64,000 nt of DNA, taken from positions 1 through 64,000 of the forward strand of contig JAFGBR010000058.1 in assembly GCA_016933045.1 (NCBI GenBank), read 5' to 3'. Made by a program: the position numbers and the translations under genes. Source of the DNA: Marinilabiliaceae bacterium (GTDB lineage Bacteria > Bacteroidota > Bacteroidia > Bacteroidales > Marinilabiliaceae). The notes below the pieces were generated by a model. That model ran no database searches. It was not told the origin of the DNA and worked only from the letters and a program-made list of their open reading frames with translations. Below, one piece after another: positions 26,349 to 36,962 of the stretch (position 1 is the stretch's first letter; each line of letters begins with the position of its first letter).

Positions 26349-27203
26349 TTAATGAAATTTTATTATTTTTTGTTTTTCACCTTCAATAACAAGATCTTTT
26401 TCGAGTTGGTTGATAAAGTCGATGCGTTTTTTGTTTAGTAATATTGATTTTATGCGATCGTTAACATATTCTATTGGTGCTGTTTCACCAATGAAAAGAA
26501 TCTCTTTTATCGATAAATAATAGTTGTATTGGTCATCTTTATTGGCGAAAGATTTTTTCCATTTTAGAACATTTTCGCTGTTTGTAATTTTTTCGGGTAG
26601 TTCGGAATTTATTTTTTCAAATGGTACCCAATGGTCAAAAAATGGGTCGTATTTTTTAGCATTTTGGAAGCAATAGGCTTCAAGGCTGATCAGGTCATTT
26701 TTATTATCTGAGGTGTACCATTTTTCAATTTGACTTATGTTTGGAGCCGTTTTTTCAATTTTAATAAATACGCCCTTAATTATTATTTCGTTTAATTTAA
26801 AGTTATCTATCATAGTATTGTAATACTCTCTAATTTCGCCACTTGTAATAAGGGGAGAGTATTTTTGTTCTAATAGTTTTTGCTGATAAAGGTGAGTTAA
26901 AAGAGAAGTTCGGTAGTCATTAATAAGTTTATCTAGGTTTTTTTCTTCTTGAGATAGGTTTAATTCAGCTTTTCGCAAAATCAATTGAGTTTTAATCCAT
27001 CTATCAATATAGTTTTGAGCAAATATTATGCTGTCTTCTTTAGCGGTTTTTGAAGGTATTGCATCATACAACTCTTTTTTTGTCAGAGTTGATGATTCAA
27101 TACTAACAATAGGTTCTAATAATGGATCAACTGGTTTGTTGTTACAAGCAGTCAATGTCAAAAAAATTAAGATGATTATGATCAATTGATTTTGCAAAGC
27201 CAT
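26349..27203 (-). CDS. Lipoprotein foldase-like protein with SurA/PpiC N-terminal fold
   Basis: A 284-residue lipoprotein. The signal peptide ends in the lipobox LTAC, with Cys20 lipid-modified. Helix-rich content follows (YIDRWIKTQLILRKAELNL, IREYYNTMIDNFKL), resembling the chaperone part of SurA/PrsA. I see no convincing parvulin motif, so enzymatic activity is doubtful. The gene lies 6 bases after the 647-residue PpiC protein and 105 bases before the SurA-like gene. The expected role is to hold unfolded outer-membrane proteins at the periplasmic membrane face. Confidence 0.75.
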   Translation of the reverse strand: MALQNQLIIIILIFLTLTACNNKPVDPLLEPIVSIESSTLTKKELYDAIPSKTAKEDSIIFAQNYIDRWIKTQLILRKAELNLSQEEKNLDKLINDYRTSLLTHLYQQKLLEQKYSPLITSGEIREYYNTMIDNFKLNEIIIKGVFIKIEKTAPNISQIEKWYTSDNKNDLISLEAYCFQNAKKYDPFFDHWVPFEKINSELPEKITNSENVLKWKKSFANKDDQYNYYLSIKEILFIGETAPIEYVNDRIKSILLNKKRIDFINQLEKDLVIEGEKQKIIKFH

Positions 27204-27209
27204 TGGTTG

Positions 27210-29153
27210 TTATTTTATTACTGGTTTTATTTTTTTTACAGTATTGTAATAAATTTTTGGTGCATATTTATTTCGTAATTCAGCAATCCAGTTTTTTTCA
27301 ATTTCATTTTGATAATCAGAAAGAACCTGACCTCTTATTTCGCTAAGGGTGTACATTCCTGCAGGCAAAATATTGCCTTCGGTTATAGCGCAATTATATC
27401 CGTTAGGATAAATAGTGTTTTTTGTTGTGTCGTTAAAGAAGGTTACATCGGTAAAGTCTTTTTTCCCTTTAACAAATTCGCCTTTTTCAATTTTTGTCAT
27501 GCCTTTTTTAATGTTGTTTGCTGAAAGTATCGAATCGTTTATTTCTGCAACATTAGATTTTAGTTTAGATATGATGTTTTTAACAGAATCATTTTTGCAG
27601 TAAATGATGGTTCCCTTCCAGGCTTCTGGTTTTGGATAGTTAGCTTTGTTTTTTTCAAAAAAGATTTCTAATCCTGTTGTGTCGGCAGAGGCTTTATTCC
27701 AAATCTCTTTCTGACTGATTTCAAATATTAAAAGTCCATCGTGATATTCTGATACAAGATATTTGTAATCAGGGTAATTTTTAATAAGGTTTTCTTTTTC
27801 GTAGTCAAGAATCATTTTTTTACCAAATTCATCAAGTTGTTTATCTAATTCCAAACTACCTCTTTTTACATTAAAATTTTTACCGGTATGTATAAAGTTG
27901 GCAAATTGCGCAACAGAATAGGTGTGATTGTTGAAGGTAATAACCGGATTGTTTATTATAGATGCACTTGTATAAAAAACAGAGTCATTAATATCTTTTT
28001 TTGTTAAAAGCGATTTAAGAGTGTCGAGGTTATCATTTAATTGTTTGTAATTGTAGTTTGTTTTTATTCGTTTAAGAACTGCTTCTTGTCCGGCATAAGC
28101 CCTTTGGTCAGAGGCTATTCGTTTGGTTATTGTTTCTTTCATTTCATCGAATGAGGCAAGGTTTTTATGACCAAGTCTTTTAATAATGTGCCAACCAAAA
28201 GGTGTTTTAATTGGTTTTGAAATATCATTATCGTTTTTAAGATTAAAAGCGGGTTCGGCAAATTCTGGTATCATGCGGCCAAAACTAAACCATCCAATTT
28301 CACCACCATTAGCAGCCGAGTTTCGGTCGTCGGAATATTTATTTGCAAGTTCTTCAAAATTACCACCTTGCTGAATTAATTGATAAATAGAATCAATAGT
28401 AATTTTTGCTTTGTTTTGAACATCATCGGTAGAATTTCGTGGAAAAGCTTTCATAATGTGAGCAGCGTTCATTTCGCCACTTGCAGGCCTTTTGTCGTGA
28501 ACTTTTATTATGTGATAACCAAAATTGGTTCGAACAATGTCCGATATTTTACCAACTGGAGTGTTAAATGCGGCTGTTTCAAAAGGGTAAACCATGTTAA
28601 AACCTGTAAAATATCCAAGTTTACCACTATTGCTTTTTGCCGATGGATCTTCGGAATAATTTAATGCAAGATCATCGAACGATTCACCTTTTTTAATTTT
28701 CTCCATTACCTCTAATGCTTTATTGTAAGCTTTTAAAGTATCTTCGGGTGTTGGGATAGACGGGAAGCGAATTAAAATATGGCTGGCGCTAACTTCTTGG
28801 GTTAATCGATCGTAAGCTTCTTTAATAACATCTTCTTCTGCTTTTTTGTCGGTTAAATAAGGTTTAGCTAATTCATCTTTATAATAATTAAATTCTTTTA
28901 AGAATGATTTGGTCGTATCTATTCCTTGCGCTTCAGCTTCTTTAACTTTCAGTTTGTAATTAACAAACAAGTCGAGATACTCTTGTGGAGATAGTGGCGA
29001 CTGGCTCAATTGATTGTTTTTGTTATAAACAAATTTGAATTCGTCAACAGTAAAAAACTGGTCGTTAATTTTCATTACAGGTTTTGATTTTTTTTCGGCA
29101 AATGAGGTTGAGATTACAACCAAGATTAAGGCAAAAAGAATTAACTTTTTCAT
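27210..29153 (-). CDS. Double-parvulin peptidyl-prolyl isomerase (PpiC family)
   Basis: A 647-residue periplasmic protein with a signal peptide (residues 1-19, ending SFA). Two complete PpiC domains lie at about 120-225 and 230-330. Each has the pattern ASHILIRFP / AAHIMKAFP, then EDPSAKSNSGKLGYF / DDRNSAANGGEIGWF, then TNFGYHIIKVHDKRP / TPFGWHIIKRLGH. The long C-terminal half is helical and beta-mixed without a known domain. It is the first gene of the foldase operon and is preceded by a structured leader. Confidence 0.92.
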   Translation of the reverse strand: MKKLILFALILVVISTSFAEKKSKPVMKINDQFFTVDEFKFVYNKNNQLSQSPLSPQEYLDLFVNYKLKVKEAEAQGIDTTKSFLKEFNYYKDELAKPYLTDKKAEEDVIKEAYDRLTQEVSASHILIRFPSIPTPEDTLKAYNKALEVMEKIKKGESFDDLALNYSEDPSAKSNSGKLGYFTGFNMVYPFETAAFNTPVGKISDIVRTNFGYHIIKVHDKRPASGEMNAAHIMKAFPRNSTDDVQNKAKITIDSIYQLIQQGGNFEELANKYSDDRNSAANGGEIGWFSFGRMIPEFAEPAFNLKNDNDISKPIKTPFGWHIIKRLGHKNLASFDEMKETITKRIASDQRAYAGQEAVLKRIKTNYNYKQLNDNLDTLKSLLTKKDINDSVFYTSASIINNPVITFNNHTYSVAQFANFIHTGKNFNVKRGSLELDKQLDEFGKKMILDYEKENLIKNYPDYKYLVSEYHDGLLIFEISQKEIWNKASADTTGLEIFFEKNKANYPKPEAWKGTIIYCKNDSVKNIISKLKSNVAEINDSILSANNIKKGMTKIEKGEFVKGKKDFTDVTFFNDTTKNTIYPNGYNCAITEGNILPAGMYTLSEIRGQVLSDYQNEIEKNWIAELRNKYAPKIYYNTVKKIKPVIK

Positions 29154-29433
29154 ACGTTTAAAATTTATTTTTCATTAGCCACATGAAACTCGCCAATAAT
29201 CATCAATAATCGTGATTAAGGTTTGCTCATGGCTCGTTACATGTTTAAAAATTAAAATTTAATTAATGAGTTTTATTTAGTTATTAGTAAATGAATACTC
29301 TTTTCATTTTGAATTAAATAATTTCTTGATTAGATGTTTAATGATATTGCTAAAACGATAAAAAAATAAATAAATTTTAACAGATTACTGTTTTTATTTT
29401 TTTACCATAAAAGCGGCTCTAAAGAAAATAAAA
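29154..29433. other. Intergenic region with a structured leader candidate
   Basis: This stretch is AT-rich and holds no credible gene. Near the start codon of the double-parvulin gene, the segments 29177-29189 and 29221-29234 can pair imperfectly (agcc/ggct, atga/tcat, aac/gtt). A nested perfect 6-bp stem, taatca/tgatta (29197-29202 with 29213-29218), lies inside them. It may be a 5' leader structure. I found no clear promoter. Confidence 0.4.
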
Positions 29434-29465
29434 AATGCCTGAAAAACAAAAGTTTTTCAGGCATT
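29434..29465 (-). terminator. Terminator of guaB
   Basis: A perfect 14-bp stem (29434-29447 with 29452-29465) and a 4-base loop, followed on the minus strand by a T run. It starts 20 bases after the guaB stop. Confidence 0.95.
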
Positions 29466-29485
29466 GATATTTGTTTTGAGTTTTT

Positions 29486-31018
<1,533 letters not shown>

Positions 31019-31064
31019 TTAAAATTTATTAAGAAAGTATTACTTTTTTAAACATTACCTTTAA

Positions 31065-31095
31065 TGTGAAGTGTAAATTTAAGATTGTACTTTTG
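31065..31095 (+). promoter_or_regulatory. Promoter of recQ
   Basis: TGTG at 31065-31068 (one mismatch to TTTG), a 19-base spacer, and TACTTTTG at 31088-31095, a perfect -7. The inferred start is near 31102, about 65 bases before the TTG start codon. Confidence 0.6.
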
Positions 31096-31167
31096 AGGGT
31101 GGTTTATTTATTAATAATAAGTTGTAATTGAAAAAACACTTTTTTGTAAATTAGAAAAAGCAGTAAA

Positions 31168-33072
31168 TTGGAGAAATATCTTGGTATATTAAAAAAGTAT
31201 TGGGGTTATGATAGCTTTCGTGATTTACAGGGCGATATTATAAAATCTATAATTGGTGGATATGACACGCTTGGTTTGATGCCTACCGGGGGTGGCAAGT
31301 CGATTACTTTCCAGGTTCCTGCACTATGTTTTGATGGTATTTGTATTGTTATTACACCACTTATTGCATTAATGAAAGATCAGGTTGCAAACCTGTTAAG
31401 TAAGGGGATTAAGGCAATTGCCATTCATTCGGGGTTATCGCGCGAAGAGATTTCGATAGCACTGGATAATGCAACTTTTGGAGGAGTTAAATTCATGTAT
31501 GTTTCGCCCGAACGTTTAGGAACTGTGTTGTTTAGGGAGCGATTGCCTCAAATGAATATTTCGTTTATTGCAGTTGATGAAGCTCATTGTATTTCACAAT
31601 GGGGTTACGATTTTCGTCCTTCGTACCTAAAAGTGGCAGAGATAAGAGATTTGATGCCACAAGTGCCCTTATTGGCCTTAACTGCTACTGCTACTCCTGA
31701 AGTTGTTGATGATATTCAAAACAAGTTGAGATTTAGTAACGGTCGTGTTTTTAAAATGAGTTATCGACGTTCAAATTTAGCTTACGTGGTAAGGTATTCA
31801 GAACAAAAGGAGGATGAACTGTTAAAGATATTGAGAGCAGTGAATGGCAGCGCGGTTGTTTATGTGCGAAATAGAAAAAAAACAAAAGAGTTGGCTCATC
31901 TGCTTGTGTCAGCACAAATATCGGCCGATTATTATCATGCAGGGTTAAGTCATGATAAACGCGATTTGATTCAGCAGCGATGGATGAATGGAGCAATACG
32001 TGTTATGGTTGCAACAAATGCTTTTGGAATGGGTATTGATAAATCAGATGTTCGGCTTGTGGTTCATATGGACTCTCCCGATTCGTTGGAAGCATATTTT
32101 CAGGAGGCAGGCCGTGCAGGCCGTGATCGAAAAAAGGCATTTGCTGTATTGCTTTGGTCAAATAATGACAAGGTTCAGTTGAAGAGGAAAATTTCAACTA
32201 ATTTTCCCGATCGTGATGTGGTAAAAAGAGTTTATGTAGCATTGGGTAATTTTTTTCAATTGCCGGTTGGAGCTGGTTATTTAATGACCTACGATTTTAA
32301 TATGGGGAGGTTTTGTGAATCATTTGGTTTTAATATGAATACAGTATTGAGTAGTTTGAAAATATTAGAACGGGCTGAATACCTTGAGTTTTATGAAGAT
32401 TTGCAAATGGCATCGAGGATTCATTTTATTATGCAGCGAGATGATTTGTATAAATTTCAGGTTGCTAATGAGGCATTTGATGGTTTTATTAAATTGCTAT
32501 TGCGTTCGTATACCGGATTATTTATCGATTATGTTGTTATTAACGAGGAACAATTGGCATCTCGTGCATCAACAACAGTTGATGTGGTATATACATATTT
32601 ACAGAGGTTGAATCATTTAAAAGTGATAAAATATATTCCACAGCGAAAAGGTCCTCATATATTATATACCCGTTCGCGCGAAGATTTACCCGATATAGTA
32701 ATTAACAGCAGGGTTTACGATGAACGAAAAGAAAATTTTGAAAAACGGGTTTTTGCTGTTATTGATTATGCAACAACCTCTTATATTTGTCGGAGTAAAA
32801 TGTTGTTGAATTATTTTGGAGAGACCAAAAGTGATAATTGTGGTAAATGTGATGTATGTCAAAATAAAAAAAAGACAGATATTAACGAGAATGAGTTTGA
32901 TTCTATTGTAGCCGAAATAAAAAATGAATTGTTAATGGGGAGTTTGTCGGTTGATATGGTAATAAATAAATTGAGTTTTGATAAGAATGATGTGGTAAAA
33001 GTATTACGTTGGCTTGAGGATAATGCTATGATTATAGAAGATGATGGTTTGTTTGAATGGACAGAAAAGTGA
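31168..33072 (+). CDS. recQ: ATP-dependent DNA helicase RecQ
   Basis: A 634-residue 3'-5' helicase of the RecF-type and fork-repair pathways. The initiation codon is TTG: a stop codon (TAA) at 31147 precedes it and no ATG lies between, while the protein aligns from MEKYLGILKKYWGYDSFRDLQ. The core has Walker A LMPTGGGKSITFQVPAL, DEAHCISQWGYDFRPSYL (DEAH and aromatic loop), and motif VI QEAGRAGRDR. The zinc-binding cysteines appear later (CRSKMLLNYFGE...CGKCDVC). The RQC wing follows; the HRDC domain is absent or very short, unlike in E. coli RecQ. Confidence 0.95.
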   Translation: MEKYLGILKKYWGYDSFRDLQGDIIKSIIGGYDTLGLMPTGGGKSITFQVPALCFDGICIVITPLIALMKDQVANLLSKGIKAIAIHSGLSREEISIALDNATFGGVKFMYVSPERLGTVLFRERLPQMNISFIAVDEAHCISQWGYDFRPSYLKVAEIRDLMPQVPLLALTATATPEVVDDIQNKLRFSNGRVFKMSYRRSNLAYVVRYSEQKEDELLKILRAVNGSAVVYVRNRKKTKELAHLLVSAQISADYYHAGLSHDKRDLIQQRWMNGAIRVMVATNAFGMGIDKSDVRLVVHMDSPDSLEAYFQEAGRAGRDRKKAFAVLLWSNNDKVQLKRKISTNFPDRDVVKRVYVALGNFFQLPVGAGYLMTYDFNMGRFCESFGFNMNTVLSSLKILERAEYLEFYEDLQMASRIHFIMQRDDLYKFQVANEAFDGFIKLLLRSYTGLFIDYVVINEEQLASRASTTVDVVYTYLQRLNHLKVIKYIPQRKGPHILYTRSREDLPDIVINSRVYDERKENFEKRVFAVIDYATTSYICRSKMLLNYFGETKSDNCGKCDVCQNKKKTDINENEFDSIVAEIKNELLMGSLSVDMVINKLSFDKNDVVKVLRWLEDNAMIIEDDGLFEWTEK

Positions 33073-33145
33073 ACGTTTTATGATTAATATTATTTACAGA
33101 TTATAAATATATTAAGCGAAGATGTGGTGAAAGAGTAATGAATAA

Positions 33146-33176
33146 TAGTGAGTATGCGATAAATTACTTATTTTTG
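33146..33176 (+). promoter_or_regulatory. Promoter candidate for the DUF5063 gene
   Basis: A perfect -7 TATTTTTG at 33169-33176, with a weak -33 (TAGT/AGTG near 33146-33150). The predicted start lies about 60 bases before the DUF5063 start codon. Confidence 0.45.
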
Positions 33177-33246
33177 TAAGTCAGATTTATGTTAATAGAA
33201 TCTGATAATTGATAATAATTTGTTTAATTGATCTGCTAAATCCTAA

Positions 33247-33882
33247 ATGGAAGAAACATTCGATCACCTGGTATATTCCAAAAATGTCATTGAATTTGTT
33301 ACGGTTGCAAAAGAGTATTGTCATTTTGTTGAAACAAATAATGATTTTGATAGAAAACAATTTGTTGAGGTTGCCCTAAAATTATTGCCTCTTTTATATT
33401 TGAAAATAATAGTTTTGGAAAAACCCGAGCCAATGTTGAATGAGGCGTTGGAGAAATTGGTTCAGGAAGAGGATTATCAGTATTTACTTGATTCGGTAAA
33501 AGTAAAACTTGGTAAATTTAACGATTATCTGGAAGTTTTTACCCCCGATATTGATCGTAGTGAAGGAGCCATTAGTGAGAGCATAGCCGAAGATTTGGCC
33601 GATATTTACCAAGATTTGAAGGACTTTATTGAAAATTACAAGAGTGCTATTACCGAAATTATGAATGATGCACTTTTAGAGTGTGTGAATAATTTTCAAC
33701 AATATTGGGGGCAAAAAGCAGTTAATTGCCAGAGAGCATTGCATAATATTTACTTTGGAGATGATAATTTGTTAGAAGAAGAGAGTGAAGATAAAAAGGA
33801 GCAAAATAGAAATACTGAAGATTGGATTTTTACCCGTCGACAAAAGGAATGGGAAATTGACGAAGATAATTTTCAAAAATAA
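33247..33882 (+). CDS. DUF5063 family protein
   Basis: A 211-residue, very acidic, all-helical cytoplasmic protein. The body (VIEFVTVAKEYCHFVE, LLPLLYLKIIVLEKPEPML, and the conserved QYWGQKAVNCQRALHNIYF near 155-173) matches the DUF5063 family known from Bacteroidota. The function is unknown. It is 11 bases upstream of the exonuclease gene, a pairing that recurs in the phylum and suggests a shared RNA or DNA metabolism role. Confidence 0.8.
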   Translation: MEETFDHLVYSKNVIEFVTVAKEYCHFVETNNDFDRKQFVEVALKLLPLLYLKIIVLEKPEPMLNEALEKLVQEEDYQYLLDSVKVKLGKFNDYLEVFTPDIDRSEGAISESIAEDLADIYQDLKDFIENYKSAITEIMNDALLECVNNFQQYWGQKAVNCQRALHNIYFGDDNLLEEESEDKKEQNRNTEDWIFTRRQKEWEIDEDNFQK

Positions 33883-33893
33883 GGTAAATTATT

Positions 33894-34496
33894 ATGACCA
33901 AAACCATTTCAAATGAACAAATGAATCAATTACCCCTTCGGCATTTCGAAGGTAATGTTGTAGTAATTGAAAATACAGAGGCTGTTGATGAAATGGTGTA
34001 TAAACTGAGTTTGTGTGATGTTATAGGCTTTGATACAGAAACAAAGCCATCTTTTAAAAAAGGATCAGTTAATCAAGTTGCATTGTTGCAACTATCAACC
34101 CCTGATACTGCTTATTTATTTCGTTTGAATATTATTGGATTGCATTATCGAATAATTGAACTATTAGAGGATGAAACAATTATTAAAGTTGGTGTTGGCA
34201 TTCGCGATGATCTTCGTTTTTTGCGTCGTTTGAAATGTTTTCAGCCGAAAGGTTTTGTTGAATTACAAACTATTGCTACCGATTTAGGATTTAAAGATAC
34301 CAGTTTGAAAAAACTAGCAGCAATGTTAATGAAAGTGAGAATCTCAAAACGTCAGCGTTTGTCAAACTGGGAGACAAATGAATTGTCGCAGGCTCAAATT
34401 ATTTATGCAGCTACTGATGCCTGGGCTTCATTAGAAATTTATAATAAATTGTTTTTGTATGAGCCTTCGCTTATATTGGAAACACTTGAGTTTTAG
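33894..34496 (+). CDS. RNase D-like 3'-5' exonuclease (DnaQ/DEDD superfamily)
   Basis: A 200-residue single-domain nuclease. The Exo I motif FDTET has Asp47 and Glu49. Exo II lies in KVGVGIRDDLRFLRRL (about 98-113), and Exo III is YAATDAW near 174-180, with the tyrosine that defines the DEDDy class. There is no HRDC domain, so it is shorter than RNase D and close to the Werner-type exonuclease domain. Substrate (RNA or DNA) is not clear from sequence. It sits in a tight run between DUF5063 and the rlmI-like gene. Confidence 0.9.
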   Translation: MTKTISNEQMNQLPLRHFEGNVVVIENTEAVDEMVYKLSLCDVIGFDTETKPSFKKGSVNQVALLQLSTPDTAYLFRLNIIGLHYRIIELLEDETIIKVGVGIRDDLRFLRRLKCFQPKGFVELQTIATDLGFKDTSLKKLAAMLMKVRISKRQRLSNWETNELSQAQIIYAATDAWASLEIYNKLFLYEPSLILETLEF

Positions 34497-34507
34497 AATT
34501 ACATTTC

Positions 34508-35695
34508 ATGAATAAATATTCACAAGTTGTATTAAAGCCTGGAAAAGATCAGAGTTTATTAAGATATCATCCCTGGGTATTTTCGGGAGCAATAAAAAAA
34601 ACTGACAAACATATAGTAGAGGGTGATACTGTTGAGGTATTTAATAATGATGGTTTTTTTTTAGGAATAGGTCATTATCAGATTGGTTCAATTGCTGTGC
34701 GAATCCTATCATTTAAAAAGGTTGATTTGGATATTGATTTTTGGGTTGAGAAGATTCAAAATGCTTATCAGCTTAGGAGGTCATTAGGACTTGCAGAAAG
34801 TGATAAAACTAATGCTTTTCGGTTAGTTCACGGTGAAGGTGATGAATTACCCGGGTTAATAATTGATTATTATAATGGCACGTGTGTAGCGCAGATGCAT
34901 TCTGTTGGGATGTACCTTAACAGGGAAATGATTTACGAATCGTTAAAACTGGTGTTGGGGGTGAGATTGACTGCTATATATGAAAAATCAGAGGGTACAT
35001 TACCTTTTAAAGCCGATATTAACCCGAAAAATGGTTATGTTTGTGGGCATTCTGCTGAGTCGTTTGCACTAGAATATGGTTTAAAGTTTGGTGTAGATTG
35101 GGAAAAAGGTCAAAAAACCGGTTTTTTTGTCGATCAGCGCGAAAATCGATTCTTGCTTGAGTCGTATTCGAAAGGTAGGTCGGTGTTAAATATGTTTTGC
35201 TATACTGGTGGTTTTTCGTTTTATGCCATGAGGGGAGGGGCTAAAATAGTTCACTCGGTAGATAGTAGCGAGCGGGCAATTGAATTAACCAGGGCTAATG
35301 TTGATATGAATTTCCCTGACGACAACAGGCATGAAGCTTATGCTGTTGATGCGTTCAAATATCTTTCAGAAATAAAAGACAAGTACGATTTAATAATACT
35401 CGATCCTCCTGCATTTGCAAAGCATCAAAATGTGTTGTCAAATGCTTTGCAAGGATATAGGAAACTTAATGCAAAAGCTTTTGAGCAGATAAAAAAAGGA
35501 GGAATAATATTTACTTTTTCGTGTTCCCAGGTAGTTACAAAAGATATGTTTCGAAAAACTGTTTTTTCGGCGGCTGCAAAATCGGGGCGTCATGTTCGTA
35601 TTTTAAATCAGCTTACTCAGCCGGCCGATCATCCGGTTAATATTTATCATCCCGAAGGAGAGTATTTAAAAGGTTTGGTTTTATATGTCGATTAA
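34508..35695 (+). CDS. rlmI: RlmI-like 23S rRNA (cytosine-5) methyltransferase
   Basis: A 395-residue enzyme with an N-terminal PUA domain (about 1-75, including HPWVFSGAI and GDTVEVFNNDG). A central EEHEA-like RNA-binding part follows, then a Rossmann methyltransferase domain. In that domain, NMFCYTGGFSFYAMRGGAK is motif I, VDSSERAIEL is the ribose-binding strand, and IILDPPAFAKHQ is motif IV with the DPPAF signature. FSCSQVVTKDMF carries the catalytic cysteine expected for m5C transfer. In E. coli RlmI modifies C1962 of 23S rRNA. Confidence 0.88.
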   Translation: MNKYSQVVLKPGKDQSLLRYHPWVFSGAIKKTDKHIVEGDTVEVFNNDGFFLGIGHYQIGSIAVRILSFKKVDLDIDFWVEKIQNAYQLRRSLGLAESDKTNAFRLVHGEGDELPGLIIDYYNGTCVAQMHSVGMYLNREMIYESLKLVLGVRLTAIYEKSEGTLPFKADINPKNGYVCGHSAESFALEYGLKFGVDWEKGQKTGFFVDQRENRFLLESYSKGRSVLNMFCYTGGFSFYAMRGGAKIVHSVDSSERAIELTRANVDMNFPDDNRHEAYAVDAFKYLSEIKDKYDLIILDPPAFAKHQNVLSNALQGYRKLNAKAFEQIKKGGIIFTFSCSQVVTKDMFRKTVFSAAAKSGRHVRILNQLTQPADHPVNIYHPEGEYLKGLVLYVD

Positions 35696-35724
35696 TTATC
35701 GATATTAATTTAATATATAAATAA

Positions 35725-36954
35725 GTGAATTTTAACGATTTTGGTTTTTCGGATGAGGTTATTGAAGGATTGCAATCTATGCGATTCGAAAAAGCAACTC
35801 CCATCCAGGAAATGGCAATTCCCATTATAAAACAGGGTAAAGACCTGATAGCCTGTGCGCAAACAGGAACCGGTAAAACAGCAGCATATTTACTGCCGGT
35901 ACTTAACAAACTTGTGGTTGAAGGTCATAATCATATTAATACAATTATTTTGGTTCCAACCCGTGAGCTTGCTATACAAATTGATCAGCAGTTGCAGGGG
36001 TTTGCATATTTTTTACCGGTAACATCAACAGCTATATACGGAGGTAATGATAGTGCAGAGTGGGACAGACAAAAAAAATCGCTTACTAGCGGAGCTGATA
36101 TTGTTGTAACAACGCCCGGTAGAATGTTACAGCACATGTCAATGGGATATGTGTCATTCGATACAGTTAAGCATCTTATTTTAGATGAGGCCGATCGAAT
36201 GCTTGATATGGGTTTTTTTGATGATATTATGCAAGTAGTAAAGATGTTACCGGAGCAGCGTCAAACACTCATGTTTTCGGCAACTATGCCCCCGAAAATT
36301 AGGGATATGGCTAAAAAGATTTTAGTTTTACCCGAAGAGATTTCGCTATCAATTTCAAAACCTGCCGAAGGTATATTACAGGCAGCTTATCTTGTTTACG
36401 ATACTCAAAAAATTGATCTTGTTAATCATTTGCTAAAAGGAAAAAATTTAGTTTCTATTATAATTTTTTCATCAACAAAAATTAATGTTAAAGAGATAAC
36501 ACGTTCACTTATAAAAAACGGATTTAATGCAAAAGCTATTCATTCTGACCTAGAACAGGCTGAGCGTGAGGATGTATTACTTGATTTTAAAAACAGGAAA
36601 GTGCAGATTTTGGTTGCAACCGATATTATTGCACGGGGTATTGATATTGAAAAGATTGATTTGGTTATTAATTTTGATGTTCCTAGAGATGCAGAAGATT
36701 ATGTGCATAGAGTTGGTCGTACAGCCCGGGCTAAATCGCAAGGTGTTGCATTAACTTTTGTAAACGATAAAGAGCAGCGTGAATTTAAAAAAATTGAGCA
36801 ATTAATAGAAAAAGAGGTTTATAAAATTGCTTTGCCCGAAGAGTTAGGGGAGGGGCCTGCATATAATCCAACTGAAGAACGCCATTTTAAAAAACGATTT
36901 AATAAGGTTGGTACATTTAAAAATAAGCATAAAAGGAGTGATAAATCGAATTAG
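35725..36954 (+). CDS. DEAD-box RNA helicase
   Basis: A 409-residue RNA helicase beginning with GTG at 35725; the N-terminus MNFNDFGFSDEVIEGLQSMRFEKATPIQ is the standard Q motif region. Motifs present: AQTGTGKT, PTRELA, TPGRM, DEADRMLDMGF, SAT, ARGIDIEKIDLVINFD and HRVGRTAR. It ends with a short basic tail (KKRFNKVGTFKNKHKRSDKSN) for RNA contact. It is of the RhlE/CshA type, probably acting in ribosome assembly or RNA decay. It is 8 bases upstream of tex. Confidence 0.95.
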   Translation: MNFNDFGFSDEVIEGLQSMRFEKATPIQEMAIPIIKQGKDLIACAQTGTGKTAAYLLPVLNKLVVEGHNHINTIILVPTRELAIQIDQQLQGFAYFLPVTSTAIYGGNDSAEWDRQKKSLTSGADIVVTTPGRMLQHMSMGYVSFDTVKHLILDEADRMLDMGFFDDIMQVVKMLPEQRQTLMFSATMPPKIRDMAKKILVLPEEISLSISKPAEGILQAAYLVYDTQKIDLVNHLLKGKNLVSIIIFSSTKINVKEITRSLIKNGFNAKAIHSDLEQAEREDVLLDFKNRKVQILVATDIIARGIDIEKIDLVINFDVPRDAEDYVHRVGRTARAKSQGVALTFVNDKEQREFKKIEQLIEKEVYKIALPEELGEGPAYNPTEERHFKKRFNKVGTFKNKHKRSDKSN

Positions 36955-36962
36955 AAAATATC

